Assembly: GCA_015487695.1 (NCBI GenBank)
Contig: WFPF01000135.1
Span: forward strand, 1 to 58,931
Reading direction: 5' to 3'
DNA from: Chitinophagales bacterium
GTDB taxonomy: Bacteria > Bacteroidota > Bacteroidia > Chitinophagales > S012-47
Length of the DNA stretch: 58,931 bases
Positions 24,601 to 32,258 of the stretch are shown piece after piece (the first letter of the stretch is position 1; each line of letters starts with the position of its first letter). A model generated the notes under the pieces. It had not been told where the DNA came from, searched no databases, and saw only the letters and a list, made by a program, of their open reading frames with translations. The position numbers and the translations under genes are program-made.

Positions 24601-27333
24601 GCCCAGGGGGCGCTTGGCGGAAAAGGCGGCTGGGTGAAAGCCCGTATTCCGGTAGCTCCTGACGATACATTCTATATTCGGGCCGGTGGTGCCGGAAGCA
24701 GTTGTCATAACTGTCCTTCCGGAGGCTTCAATGGTGGAGGAGGTACAGAAGTGCTTAATACCTCATACACAGCCGGCACCGGTGGCGGTGCCAGCGACAT
24801 CAGGCTGAATGATACAGTGCTGAGTGCACGCATTGCCGTGGCCGGTGGTGGAGGCGGGGGCGGTTTTGTCACCGCTGAAGCTTCAGGTGGAGATGGTGGC
24901 GGACTGCTGGGCGCAGATGGAGGTTCATGGAGTGGTTATCCGCCCGGCAAAGGCGGAAGCCAGAATGCAGGAGGATCTGGCGGAAGTGGCGCTGCCTACG
25001 GACAAAGCAATGCCGGAGATGGCTCGCTCGGCTTCGGAGGCCGGGGCAAAGGACTGACAGGTGGCGGTGGTGGTGGCGGTGCCGGATATTACGGAGGCGG
25101 GGGTGGTTTCGTTGCCGGAGCTGGCGGTGGCAGCAGCTATACCGCTTCAATGGCCTCGAATGTGGAGCATCTGCAGGGAGTGAAGGAAGGCAACGGCCTC
25201 GTGATTATCCACTGGAGATCCCACGGAAGTTTTGGCGACAATTGCGAGGTGGATTCGCTTTCAGCTTCCCGCACCATATTTACAACGGAAGACCTGGGTG
25301 TCAATGAAGTCATCGTAGGCATTGTGGATGTCAATGGCCTGCAGAACACGTGTGTGTCGCTGGTGACCATACTTGATACGGTCTCGCCCGATATCAGCTG
25401 TCATAATACCGTGCTTTATCTGGATGAACAGGGTTGGGCACTATTGCAGGCTGACAGTGTTCTGGAATCAGTATCTGATGCCGGAGGAGTTGATTCCCTC
25501 TGGGTGCTTCCTGATACCTTTAACTGTGAAAATATCGGAAGCAACGAAGTACAGCTTTATGCACGTGACAGCAGCGGCAATATTTCTCATTGTACTGCGC
25601 TTGTCGAAGTCCTCGACACGGTAGCCCCGGTGGCGGTCTTACGCTCCGACACATTTTATCTCGATGCAAATGGACATGTATCTCTCGAAGCCGACTCCTT
25701 TTACAGCTTCCTGACCGAAGCCTGCGGAATGGATACCGTTACCATTGACCCTTCTGAATTTGGCTGCGAGGACACGGGATGGCATGGGCTGAATTTGCGT
25801 TTTGTCGACAGGTCAGGGAATGTCAGTGAATACACAAGCAGCGTTTATGTCATCGACAGTACGGCTCCCATAGCCCGTTGCAGGCATGCCGTTTTGTATC
25901 TCAACGAATCGGGAATAGCCATTCTTGAGGCGGAAATGATTGATGACGGATCGGAGGATGCCTGTGGCATTCAGTCGCTTAGCGTAAGCAGGGATACTTT
26001 TGGCTGTGACGAGATACGTACACCTCTGGTCGAATTAACGGTGACCGATCGAAATGGAAATACGGCAAGCTGCCTTGCCGAAGTGCAGGTGAAGGATACC
26101 CTTCCGCCCGTTCTGCATTGTCGCAATGCCGAGCTATATCTCAATGAGGAAGGAATCGCCATCCTGAGTACAGAGGATGTGATTGAAAGCATGGAAGACA
26201 ACTGTGGAATTGCTTCCGTAATTATTTCAAGAGATACTTTTAATTGTGCCGATATCGGTGAAAACGAGGTGCACATTTTGGTAACGGATATAAATGGGAA
26301 ACAGAGCGATTGCGCAGCTGTGGTCATTGTTCGCGACAGCAGCGCTCCATTGCTTGTTTGCCATGATACTACGGTCTACCTGAATGCTGACGGAGTAGTG
26401 GAAGTCAATGCAGAGGCACTCATGACAGCCTCGGACAATTGCGAAGTATTTACAATCCATACGGGCCGTACCCGTTTTACCTGCGATGATACGGGCGTAC
26501 AGGAATTGTTGATCGAAGCGGAAGATCCCTCAGGAAACAGCAGCACTTGCGTTTCGCACATAACCGTAACGGACAGCACCTCTCCCATGGCCCGTTGTGA
26601 AGATGTTGATTTATACCTGAACGAGGACGGTGTTGCAGAGCTGGAAGCCTCGCAGGTGGATGCCGGATCGGAAGATGCTTGTGGAATTCAGTCACTGGAG
26701 ATGGATCACAGGCGCTTCAGCTGCAGCGATCTGGGTGAAAGTTTAATCACCCTCTATGTAGTCGACAGCAATGGTAATAAAAGCAGTTGCCAATCCCGGC
26801 TGCGTGTCATTGACACAGTACCTCCCGTAGCCCGTTGTCACGACACATTCGTAACACTTGATGAAGCGGGTCACGCGGTCGTAACTGCAGAAATGATTGA
26901 CAACGGCTCGGAGGATGCGTGCGGCATCGACAGCATGTGGGTGATTCCTTCCGCATTCGGACCCGGGGACATTGGCGAGCAGACCGTGGTCTTGCATGTA
27001 CGCGACAGCAGCGGAAATATTGCAGAGTGCGAGGCAATTGTAGTAGTCCGGCCCTTCCCGGTGGGCATTGCATCCCATGGCGGTGCAGCTTCCCTGCATC
27101 TCTATCCCAATCCTTTTGAACAGGTGTTTGTTCTTGAACTTAGCAACCCCGGAAGGGGAGAAGTGTCATGGGAAATATTTGACCTTCTTGGCAGGAGGGT
27201 GGCCGGTGAAAATGAAGGAAGTCCGGCCGCTTTGAAACGCCAAATCGATCTGAAGGACCGGGCAGCCGGGTCTTACTTTATTCGTATCCGCATAGGAGAA
27301 GAGTTGCTGGTAAGGAAGCTGATCCGGATGTAA
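21616..27333 (+). CDS. Giant modular T9SS-secreted protein: Asp-box propeller, HYR-like repeats, inserted glycine-rich domain
   Basis: A 1905-aa secreted protein. Residues 1-23 are a signal peptide. Residues ~110-765 form a sortilin/BNR-type beta-propeller with about nine Asp-box motifs (for example KTINGGNTW, RSVNGGSTW, RSTDGGTTF, RSLNGGNTW). Residues ~771-1811 hold ten ~80-residue HYR-like repeats, each with LYLxxxGxAxL, DxCGI, FxCxDxG and DxxGNxxxC. A ~250-residue glycine-rich domain (~958-1205) is inserted inside the third repeat. The last ~75 residues (LYPNPFEQVFVLELSN to RKLIRM) are a type A T9SS sorting domain. It probably acts at the cell surface as an adhesin or scaffold; no catalytic motif is seen. 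It stands alone between leuS and the convergent SET gene (three-base gap). Confidence 0.9.
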   Translation: MSRLNILLLAAISTLCLYPLHGQQYLEMIQNANDQTRFEDIREAAELYFSTHDKGKGSGYKQYKRWEEHIRFRLDDDGTLTNYSARIFEEGVKAGRVRLGSGNTALPGNQNPSAGNNCAGDTWTELGPSAYVNGNYGYNPGLGRVNVIAFDPEDSNVIYLGAPAGSLWKTINGGNTWTPLTDQLSSIGVSGIAIDPDDGNHIFILTGDGDGGDTYSIGVMESMDGGLSWNTSNFSYSQSQVKRGYKLIMYPGHPDTMFAVMRDGIYRTFDAWQSWTRVQGGNFRDLEFNPDNPQIVYASTTRDFYRSVNGGSTWAIIPDALVSATNRIEIGVSEDEPSFVYLISGPSTGNGQFTGISRSVDNGLTFTSAMNTPNILGYSPSGSDGSSQSWYDLAIAVSPLDASTVITGGVNVWKSTDSCNSATVRSYWVDPSGYEYTHADIHELVFNPLDNKLYCGSDGGIFVSSDYGDTWTNISDGIVITQFYRIASSEKRPNVIIGGAQDNGSNKWVGNDTIVHIYGADGMDCMVDHTFPDTIYFSSQGGGLRKSLNGGFTSVSIRPTNGPWVTPYAMHPDSSNILYGGWNDLYRSDDGGLSWVNTGMPCNRAIAIAESNPDIIYTASGSSVYRSTDGGTTFVNVSQGLPGRTIAGLTVNPKDPDEIWTCYGGFSASQKVFRSLNGGNTWANLSSGVPNVPVNAIRMVDHFKNGGLTGAVYIGTDLGMYYRDDYTAWTCASNDLPNVPVFDIEFNYGNNKIRVGTFGRGIWESSIITSVEAICKDAIKYLDENGRVIVTASDVDSASHSPLGIDTMYVTPDTFYCSDKGENTVILTVIDLAGHMDQCESEVTILDTSAPKARCQPLQLYLDSSGNASLSASQINMGSSDNCGISEMWVEPNHFSCEDPDTVWVQLLVQDESENRDTCETYVLLTDSIRPWLTCADTTLYLDEAGQAEISPPGLIERPVGHDTFFFIGQTATWTVPAGVDSITIELFGAGGGDGAQGALGGKGGWVKARIPVAPDDTFYIRAGGAGSSCHNCPSGGFNGGGGTEVLNTSYTAGTGGGASDIRLNDTVLSARIAVAGGGGGGGFVTAEASGGDGGGLLGADGGSWSGYPPGKGGSQNAGGSGGSGAAYGQSNAGDGSLGFGGRGKGLTGGGGGGGAGYYGGGGGFVAGAGGGSSYTASMASNVEHLQGVKEGNGLVIIHWRSHGSFGDNCEVDSLSASRTIFTTEDLGVNEVIVGIVDVNGLQNTCVSLVTILDTVSPDISCHNTVLYLDEQGWALLQADSVLESVSDAGGVDSLWVLPDTFNCENIGSNEVQLYARDSSGNISHCTALVEVLDTVAPVAVLRSDTFYLDANGHVSLEADSFYSFLTEACGMDTVTIDPSEFGCEDTGWHGLNLRFVDRSGNVSEYTSSVYVIDSTAPIARCRHAVLYLNESGIAILEAEMIDDGSEDACGIQSLSVSRDTFGCDEIRTPLVELTVTDRNGNTASCLAEVQVKDTLPPVLHCRNAELYLNEEGIAILSTEDVIESMEDNCGIASVIISRDTFNCADIGENEVHILVTDINGKQSDCAAVVIVRDSSAPLLVCHDTTVYLNADGVVEVNAEALMTASDNCEVFTIHTGRTRFTCDDTGVQELLIEAEDPSGNSSTCVSHITVTDSTSPMARCEDVDLYLNEDGVAELEASQVDAGSEDACGIQSLEMDHRRFSCSDLGESLITLYVVDSNGNKSSCQSRLRVIDTVPPVARCHDTFVTLDEAGHAVVTAEMIDNGSEDACGIDSMWVIPSAFGPGDIGEQTVVLHVRDSSGNIAECEAIVVVRPFPVGIASHGGAASLHLYPNPFEQVFVLELSNPGRGEVSWEIFDLLGRRVAGENEGSPAALKRQIDLKDRAAGSYFIRIRIGEELLVRKLIRM
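23926..27054 (+). repeat. Ten tandem HYR-like protein repeats (coding)
   Basis: Ten degenerate units of about 240 bases each (the third much longer because of the insert) encode Ig-like beta-sandwiches. Linkers read D-T/S-x-x-P-x-A-R-C. Paired cysteines (DxCGI, FxCxD, NxxxC) recur in most units; unit 5 lacks the final cysteine of the pattern (VSEYTSS) and unit 10 has FGPGDIG in place of FxCxDIG. The divergence between units argues for old duplications rather than recent slippage. Confidence 0.85.
24487..25230 (+). other. Glycine-rich domain inserted within HYR-like repeat 3
   Basis: Encodes roughly residues 958-1205 of the giant protein. It starts with FFFIGQTATWTVPAGVDSIT and IELFGAGGGDG and contains many GGG runs (AVAGGGGGGGFV, GGGGGGGAGYYGGGGGF), resembling the glycine-rich domain of Pfam Gly_rich, also found in ALK-type receptors. 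The HYR-like unit begins before it (LYLDEAGQAEISPPGLIE) and resumes after it (SFGDNCEVDSL, then GVNEVIVGIVDVNG), so the domain sits in a loop of that unit. Confidence 0.75.
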
Positions 27334-27336
27334 CAG

Positions 27337-27723
27337 TCACTCTGCCTTGAACCAGAGCTTGCTTTGCGACTCAGGCCGGAAACTGTAGTTGATAAAGATC
27401 TCCCCTCCGGCAGCAATGGGCTTCAGGCAATGAATACGAATGAGATCGGCTGCAAGGTCGCGTTCCGCTTCGGCATTGGCTTGGTTACTGTGATTGTAGA
27501 GCATGCCATAGCCCAGCGCCAGTGCAATGCTTTCCCGCTCCTCATCCCACAGGAAGTAATAATCGTGGAGGATGCTTTGATCTATCAGGACTTTTTCTTT
27601 TCCCGGAATTATAATGACGGGGCATATTTCAATAAGGTCACCGGGCCGGAGCTCAGCTGCCGTGAATACTCCTCTGCCTCTTTGCCCGGAGGCAGCTACA
27701 TACAGTCCGGGTACTTGCATCAT
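27337..27723 (-). CDS. Small stand-alone SET-domain protein
   Basis: A 128-aa protein that is essentially one SET domain, the fold of eukaryotic-type protein lysine methyltransferases. Visible motifs are RGRGVFTAAELRPGDLIE (residues 15-32), DYYFLWDE, LGYGMLYNHSNQANAE with NHS at 77-79, and the C-terminal GEIFINYSF (107-115) with the conserved Tyr113. There is no post-SET cysteine cluster. The substrate is unknown; bacterial SET proteins of this size may modify ribosomal or DNA-associated proteins. It lies 40 bases after the acyl-CoA synthetase-like gene on the same strand and is probably cotranscribed. It converges on the giant T9SS gene with a three-base gap. Confidence 0.87.
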   Translation of the reverse strand: MMQVPGLYVAASGQRGRGVFTAAELRPGDLIEICPVIIIPGKEKVLIDQSILHDYYFLWDEERESIALALGYGMLYNHSNQANAEAERDLAADLIRIHCLKPIAAGGEIFINYSFRPESQSKLWFKAE

Positions 27724-27763
27724 GAAAAATTGTATTTAGTCAACCGGAACGGGCCCGGCATGA

Positions 27764-29875
27764 TTATTCGGAAGATTGATTCTCATATTCATCCCGCAAA
27801 AGCCTGCGCATCACTTTGTTGCTGGCTGTGCGGGGCAGAGACGCGCGAAGAACCACATCACTGATTCTGAACAGGGGATTCAGCTTTTCTTTGATCAATT
27901 GCTGAAAAGTCTTCATCAAAGTTTCCCTGCTTTGTTTCTCTCCCTCTTTCAGCACCACATATATCACCAGCTGTGACGGGCCACCGTCTTTGGGATTGCT
28001 TGCAATGGCGGCCGTCTCTTTGACTCCGCTGACATTGTCAAGCAGGCGCTCTATCTCCACCGAGCTGGTTTTGATACCGCCCAGATTCATGGTGTCGTCA
28101 GCCCGGCCATGGGCTCTGAAGTACCCGTTCTCCAGCTTCTCCACTTCATCGCCATGGCGCCTGATGATGGGCGGCAGCCCCAGGTTGTATACTTCTTCTT
28201 CCAACGTAAGCCCCATGGCCGTCAGCATATCGGGTCGAACGGGCGGCAGATCTTCATAATAGGTTTTGTGGTGGTCTTTATTGAGAAGGGAAGTAGAAAG
28301 GCCAATAGATGGTGGCACGATAAACAGTTCTCCTTTATCGGTATTTTCCCCGTTTTCGTCCAAAATGAGCACATCGAGGCCCAGTGTGACGGTCGAGAAG
28401 GCAGAGGGGGAAGCCGGCTGAACAACTGTCCCGCTGAAATAACCCCCGCCAATTTCCGTCCCACCGCAATATTCAATAACCGGCTTGAAGTCACCGCGGG
28501 CCATGAGCCAGAGGTAATCGATGGGATTCGAACTTTCACCGGTAGAGCTGAACACTTTCACCGAACTCCAGTCGAGGCCTTTCATGCAATCGCTTTCTAT
28601 CCAGCGTTTCACCATGCTGGGAACGAGGCCGAGCATGGTGACACCGGCCTTTTCAACGAAGCTTCCAAAGTCTCTGCCGGTGGGGGCTCCGTAATACAAG
28701 GCCATCGTTGCCCGGTTGATGAGAGAAGAAAAGATAAGCCAGGGCCCCATCATCCAACCGATATTGGTAGGCCACGCCAGCACATCCCCTTCGTGAATGT
28801 CATGATGATAAAAAGCATCTGCCGCACTTTTTACCGGGGTAGTGTGTGTCCAGGGGATGGCCTTCGGATCGCCCGTGGTACCCGATGAGAACAAAATGTT
28901 GCATACATCTCCGGGCCGGCATGAAACGGCATTGAATTCCTCATTGTCGCTCAGGAAGTCGCTCCAGCTGAGGTCACCTTTCCGCAAGGGGCAGGCAAGC
29001 TCGCCCCGGGCCGGCAGCACAATGCTCCGGGGTATCTCCGTAGTGAGCAGTTTTTCATAGAGGGGCAGTTTTTTGCTTCCGCGCAGAATGAAATCCTGAG
29101 TAAATAGAAACCGGGCACCGGCAATTCTCAGCCGCTTGATTACTTCGGGCGGAGCCAGGCTGTCGGCTATGGAGACTACGGCACCTCCGGCTTTGACGAT
29201 TCCCAGGTAGATGGCTACCGCCTCGGCTGTCATGAGCATGTCGATGGCGGCCGTGTCGCCTTTTTTAAAGCCCAGTGCATAAAGAGAATGGGCCACACGG
29301 TTGCTGAGTTTATCCAGTTCGGCATAGCTCATCTTTCCCGAGCTACCGTCTTCGCGGCCGTAAATGATGGCCGTCTGCCCGGGATTGGCCCTGAAGCAGG
29401 CCTCGGCAATGTTCAGTTCGGCTTCCGGATACCATTCGGGGTTTTCCAGCGAATCGTTGAAATGCACTACCTTTTTGTATTCTTTTCGAAAAGGAATGCC
29501 CAATTTCCGGGTGCTCAGATCCCAAAAGCCCGCCCGGTTGCAGGCCGACCAGCGGTAGAACTCGTCATAGGTTTCCAGCCCCAGTTCGCTGGCGGTTTGG
29601 TATATATTCGAGCCGCTGATCCGTTCACTGTCGGGTATCCAGACGGGGGGGCAGGAGTCGGGATGCTGATCAATGCGAAAGAGATTGCGGTAAACATACT
29701 CAAGTACCGCACGGGTGCTATCGGGATGGAGGGGGCCTTGTATCAGTTTCTGCCAGCAATAATTAGCCCCGAAAGCGATATTCTTTTTTATCGTGTCTAC
29801 AATTTGCAAAGCTTCGTCCTCACCGGCTCCCCGCTTTTGAAGCTCTTCTGCCGAAAATTCAATAATATCACTCAT
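27764..29875 (-). CDS. AMP-forming acyl-CoA synthetase-like enzyme (ACS/ANL superfamily)
   Basis: A 703-aa adenylate-forming ligase expected to activate a carboxylic acid with ATP and transfer it to CoA. Residues ~103-160 resemble the acetyl-CoA synthetase N-terminal domain (YDEFYRWSACNRAGFWDL, then NPEWYPEAELNIAEACF). The P-loop-like A3 motif FSSGTTGDPK is at 329-338, A5 is EYCGGTEIGGGY, A7/A8 is GRADDTMNLGGIKTSSVEIE, and A10 is PRTASNKVMRR with the catalytic Lys687. An additional ~100 residues precede the usual ACS start. It resembles ACS-type enzymes of uncertain substrate (plant AAE17/18-like) more than AcsA. It lies 18 bases after the DUF4296 gene and before the SET gene on the same strand. 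Confidence 0.9.
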   Translation of the reverse strand: MSDIIEFSAEELQKRGAGEDEALQIVDTIKKNIAFGANYCWQKLIQGPLHPDSTRAVLEYVYRNLFRIDQHPDSCPPVWIPDSERISGSNIYQTASELGLETYDEFYRWSACNRAGFWDLSTRKLGIPFRKEYKKVVHFNDSLENPEWYPEAELNIAEACFRANPGQTAIIYGREDGSSGKMSYAELDKLSNRVAHSLYALGFKKGDTAAIDMLMTAEAVAIYLGIVKAGGAVVSIADSLAPPEVIKRLRIAGARFLFTQDFILRGSKKLPLYEKLLTTEIPRSIVLPARGELACPLRKGDLSWSDFLSDNEEFNAVSCRPGDVCNILFSSGTTGDPKAIPWTHTTPVKSAADAFYHHDIHEGDVLAWPTNIGWMMGPWLIFSSLINRATMALYYGAPTGRDFGSFVEKAGVTMLGLVPSMVKRWIESDCMKGLDWSSVKVFSSTGESSNPIDYLWLMARGDFKPVIEYCGGTEIGGGYFSGTVVQPASPSAFSTVTLGLDVLILDENGENTDKGELFIVPPSIGLSTSLLNKDHHKTYYEDLPPVRPDMLTAMGLTLEEEVYNLGLPPIIRRHGDEVEKLENGYFRAHGRADDTMNLGGIKTSSVEIERLLDNVSGVKETAAIASNPKDGGPSQLVIYVVLKEGEKQSRETLMKTFQQLIKEKLNPLFRISDVVLRASLPRTASNKVMRRLLRDEYENQSSE

Positions 29876-29893
29876 TCTTCCTGACTTTTGGTG

Positions 29894-30268
29894 TTAATGT
29901 CCCCCTTCCACATCTATTAACATCTGATCTTCCATGATCTGCAATCGCTCGTTAACCAGTTCATAGACCTCGTTCATCAACTCGGGGTTGTCTTTGTAAT
30001 AGGCGAAGTTTTTAAAAAATACCGAAGGCTCAATGTGATGAATCTGAAATACCAGATTATAGTCTTGCAAATAGGCTTCGCGACTGGAATCGAGCACTCC
30101 CCTGCCTGTCATATAGGTGGACTCCAGCAGGTGCAGATCGCTCAGTATGGCTGCAAAATCCTGCTTTTCTAAAAGTGCCTCCGGCCGCTTAACTTTGTTT
30201 TGGCAAGAAAGCAAAAAGAGAAGCATCATGATAATAAACCCCGGTAATCTGAATGAATCTTTTGACAT
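29894..30268 (-). CDS. DUF4296 lipoprotein
   Basis: A Bacteroidota-specific lipoprotein family of unknown function. From the ATG at 30268 it is 124 aa: MSKDSFRLPGFIIMMLLFLL with the lipobox LLSC, then the hallmark RPEALLEKQDFAAILSDLHLLES, and an alpha-helical remainder ending in a helix rich in Glu. A longer frame to 30349 lacks a signal-like start; a shorter start at 30229 would lose the positively charged n-region. The chosen ATG shares the palindrome CATG (30266-30269) with the yggS start on the other strand. A perfect TAnnTTTG box for this gene lies within yggS codons at 30287-30294. Confidence 0.85.
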   Translation of the reverse strand: MSKDSFRLPGFIIMMLLFLLSCQNKVKRPEALLEKQDFAAILSDLHLLESTYMTGRGVLDSSREAYLQDYNLVFQIHHIEPSVFFKNFAYYKDNPELMNEVYELVNERLQIMEDQMLIDVEGGH

Positions 30269-30947
30269 GCCCAATGTTGAGAGATACAAAAATATAAAAG
30301 AATATTGCGACCGGCACGGAGTGACACTGGTGGCCGTTTCAAAAACCAAAAGTGCCCGGGCTGTCGAAGCGCTCTACAAAGAAGGGCAGCTCGATTTCGG
30401 TGAGAACAAGGTACAGGAATTAAGCGGCAAAGCATCGGAACTCCCGGCCGAAATCCGATGGCACATGATCGGCCATCTTCAGCGCAACAAGGTGAAATAT
30501 ATAGCACCTTTCGTTCACCTCATCCATTCGGTCGACAGCTTGCGTCTGTTGAAAGAGATCGACAAGCGGGCGAAAGCGGCAGGTCGCGCGATCGACTGCC
30601 TTTTTGAGATACACATTGCCAAAGAGCCGAGCAAATTCGGCCTGAGTGCCAGTGGCCTTCGCGAGATATTGGAAAGTGATGAATTTGCAGGCCTGGAACA
30701 TGTCCGTATCTGCGGTTTGATGGGTATGGCATCGCTTACACCTGAGAGCGAAGAGATCCGGAAAGAGTTCCGGGGGCTCCGAAAGCTCTTTGAAGAAATC
30801 AGGGAAGAATACTTCCGGGACAATGAATACTTCAAGGAACTGTCGATGGGAATGACAAGCGATTACCGTCTGGCGATAGAAGAAGGCAGCACCATGGTAA
30901 GGATCGGATCTGCTATATTTGGCCCGAGAGCATCAGCAAACGTATGA
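30267..30947 (+). CDS. YggS-family pyridoxal-phosphate homeostasis protein
   Basis: A PLP-binding TIM-barrel protein (PLPBP/YggS) that buffers pyridoxal phosphate and affects amino-acid balance. From the ATG at 30267 it is 226 aa: MPNVERYKNIKEYC, then GVTLVAVSKTKSARAVEALY with the PLP-binding Lys of AVSKT, FGENKVQEL, WHMIGHLQRNKVKYI, VRICGLMGMA and LSMGMTSDYRLAIEEGSTMVRIGSAIFG. All are family blocks. The longer frame from 30117 reads through the divergent DUF4296 gene and is rejected. The stop overlaps the carbonic anhydrase start by four bases. TTTG lies two bases before the ATG, in a weak match to the -7 box. Confidence 0.94.
   Translation: MPNVERYKNIKEYCDRHGVTLVAVSKTKSARAVEALYKEGQLDFGENKVQELSGKASELPAEIRWHMIGHLQRNKVKYIAPFVHLIHSVDSLRLLKEIDKRAKAAGRAIDCLFEIHIAKEPSKFGLSASGLREILESDEFAGLEHVRICGLMGMASLTPESEEIRKEFRGLRKLFEEIREEYFRDNEYFKELSMGMTSDYRLAIEEGSTMVRIGSAIFGPRASANV
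30287..30294 (-). promoter_or_regulatory. TAnnTTTG -7 box for the DUF4296 gene, inside yggS
   Basis: TATTTTTG on the minus strand, 18 bases before the DUF4296 ATG. It falls within codons 7-10 of yggS, so the two divergent genes would have overlapping 5' regions. Confidence 0.5.
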
Positions 30948-31582
30948 AAAAACAAAGCAGAGCGGAACGCGAAGCAGTCAACCCGCAGCAGGCGTATAAA
31001 ATTCTCAAAAACGGGAATGAACGCTATTTGAAGAAATTATCTTCCGACCGGGATTTAAGCGCCCGTATTTTGCAGACAAGCAGAGATCAAAACCCCTTTG
31101 CTGCCGTTTTGAGCTGCATCGATTCGCGGGTGCCCGTGGAATTTATCTTCGATCAGAGCATTGGCGATGTATTCAGCATCAGGGTAGCGGGCAATGTGGT
31201 AAATCCCGATGTGCTGGCCTCGCTGGAATTTGCCTGCCAGGTGAAAGATGCCAAAATAATAGTGGTAATGGGCCATACGCACTGTGGTGCGATAGCCGCT
31301 GCGTGCGAAGGCGGAGCAGAAGGCAATATGACACAATTGCTCGGGAAAATACAAAATGCCGTGAAGGCCCTCAAAGAGGAACGGCCCGATGCCGGAGATG
31401 GGGAGCATTTCAGAGATGAAGTGTCGATTCGCAATGTATTTCATTCCATAGACGAAATCAGGAAAGGAAGCAGGGTGCTGAGAACCCTTGAAAAAAGCGG
31501 AAAGATGCAAATACTTGCGGCTCTTTATGATGTACGAAGTGGCGGGGTTCGTTTTCTGGATGAAAGGGCTCAGAAATCATAG
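30944..31582 (+). CDS. Beta-class carbonic anhydrase
   Basis: A zinc enzyme that interconverts CO2 and bicarbonate. The 212-aa protein has the beta-class set: Cys58 and Asp60 in SCIDSRVP, and His111 plus Cys114 in VVMGHTHCGAI; Arg62 completes the Asp-Arg dyad. The IRVAGNVV strand and SLEFACQV helix are also typical. No signal peptide is present, so it is cytoplasmic. It overlaps yggS by four bases and is likely translated by coupling. Its last 13 bases overlap the end of the convergent PagL-like gene. Confidence 0.95.
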   Translation: MKKQSRAEREAVNPQQAYKILKNGNERYLKKLSSDRDLSARILQTSRDQNPFAAVLSCIDSRVPVEFIFDQSIGDVFSIRVAGNVVNPDVLASLEFACQVKDAKIIVVMGHTHCGAIAAACEGGAEGNMTQLLGKIQNAVKALKEERPDAGDGEHFRDEVSIRNVFHSIDEIRKGSRVLRTLEKSGKMQILAALYDVRSGGVRFLDERAQKS

Positions 31583-32178
31583 TAAATGCCCAATCCCCAT
31601 TGCAGGCTGTTGATGCCTCCATTGGGGAGGTCCAGCCCGGCATTGCTTAAGTGACGGAAAGCCGGCCGGATGTCAAGGTAAATATCCTCTTTTACACGCA
31701 GCAACAGACCCAGTGCAAAGTTATCGGAAAAGATAAATCCTTCTTTCTGTCTTTTTATTCGCCCGCTGATGTAATGGGGGCCGGCATGAATGGCCATATA
31801 AGGTATTAAACGCCTGTAGCGGTCTTGCCACGAGAGAATAAAGCCCCCGTTTATACCGGCTTCTATGCCCTTTTGGGTCGGGCTTTGCGGGTCATAGCGG
31901 TAAAGACTGTATCCGGTCTGCAACTGCAGCAACCATTGAAGCTGAAAAGCTTTTTTACTTGGGGAGCCGCTGCTCCGCAAAGGGCCATTGAACTGGATCT
32001 GCAGCAGGCGACTTTGGTATTGATAGTTCAGATTCAAAAGCTGCTGGCTTCCGATCGAAGGGACGATAGATGCACTGAAACGGTGCCCCGCATCGACAGT
32101 TCCTGCTTGTCCGGCCATAAGATGAGAGGCAAAAAGAAAGACCATTATGAGAGCAGAACTTTTCGGGATACCTGTCAT
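31570..32178 (-). CDS. Acyloxyacyl hydrolase / PagL-like lipid A deacylase
   Basis: A predicted outer-membrane beta-barrel of 202 aa with a signal peptide (SSALIMVFLFASHLMAG). The C-terminal motif FRHLSNAGLDLPNGGIN (residues 175-190) carries the PagL-type His176-x-Ser178-Asn179 arrangement and the Pro-Asn-x-Gly that follows, so it may remove an ester-linked acyl chain from lipid A. Alternating strands and a final aromatic residue (IYYDF) fit barrel insertion. It lies 80 bases downstream of the DPM1-like gene on the same strand. Family membership is well supported by the motif; activity on this organism's lipid A is inferred. Confidence 0.82.
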   Translation of the reverse strand: MTGIPKSSALIMVFLFASHLMAGQAGTVDAGHRFSASIVPSIGSQQLLNLNYQYQSRLLQIQFNGPLRSSGSPSKKAFQLQWLLQLQTGYSLYRYDPQSPTQKGIEAGINGGFILSWQDRYRRLIPYMAIHAGPHYISGRIKRQKEGFIFSDNFALGLLLRVKEDIYLDIRPAFRHLSNAGLDLPNGGINSLQWGLGIYYDF

Positions 32179-32258
32179 TACGAAAATTCGATTGCAGCAC
32201 TTCGGCCAAACGTTAGAGAATCAAAGAGCGCGCTCCGGGAGTGGCCGGCAGGGTCTGA

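Noticed and set aside
30117-30266. Longer yggS product starting at 30117
   Set aside because: It would read through the DUF4296 gene on the other strand, and the added residues do not match the family.
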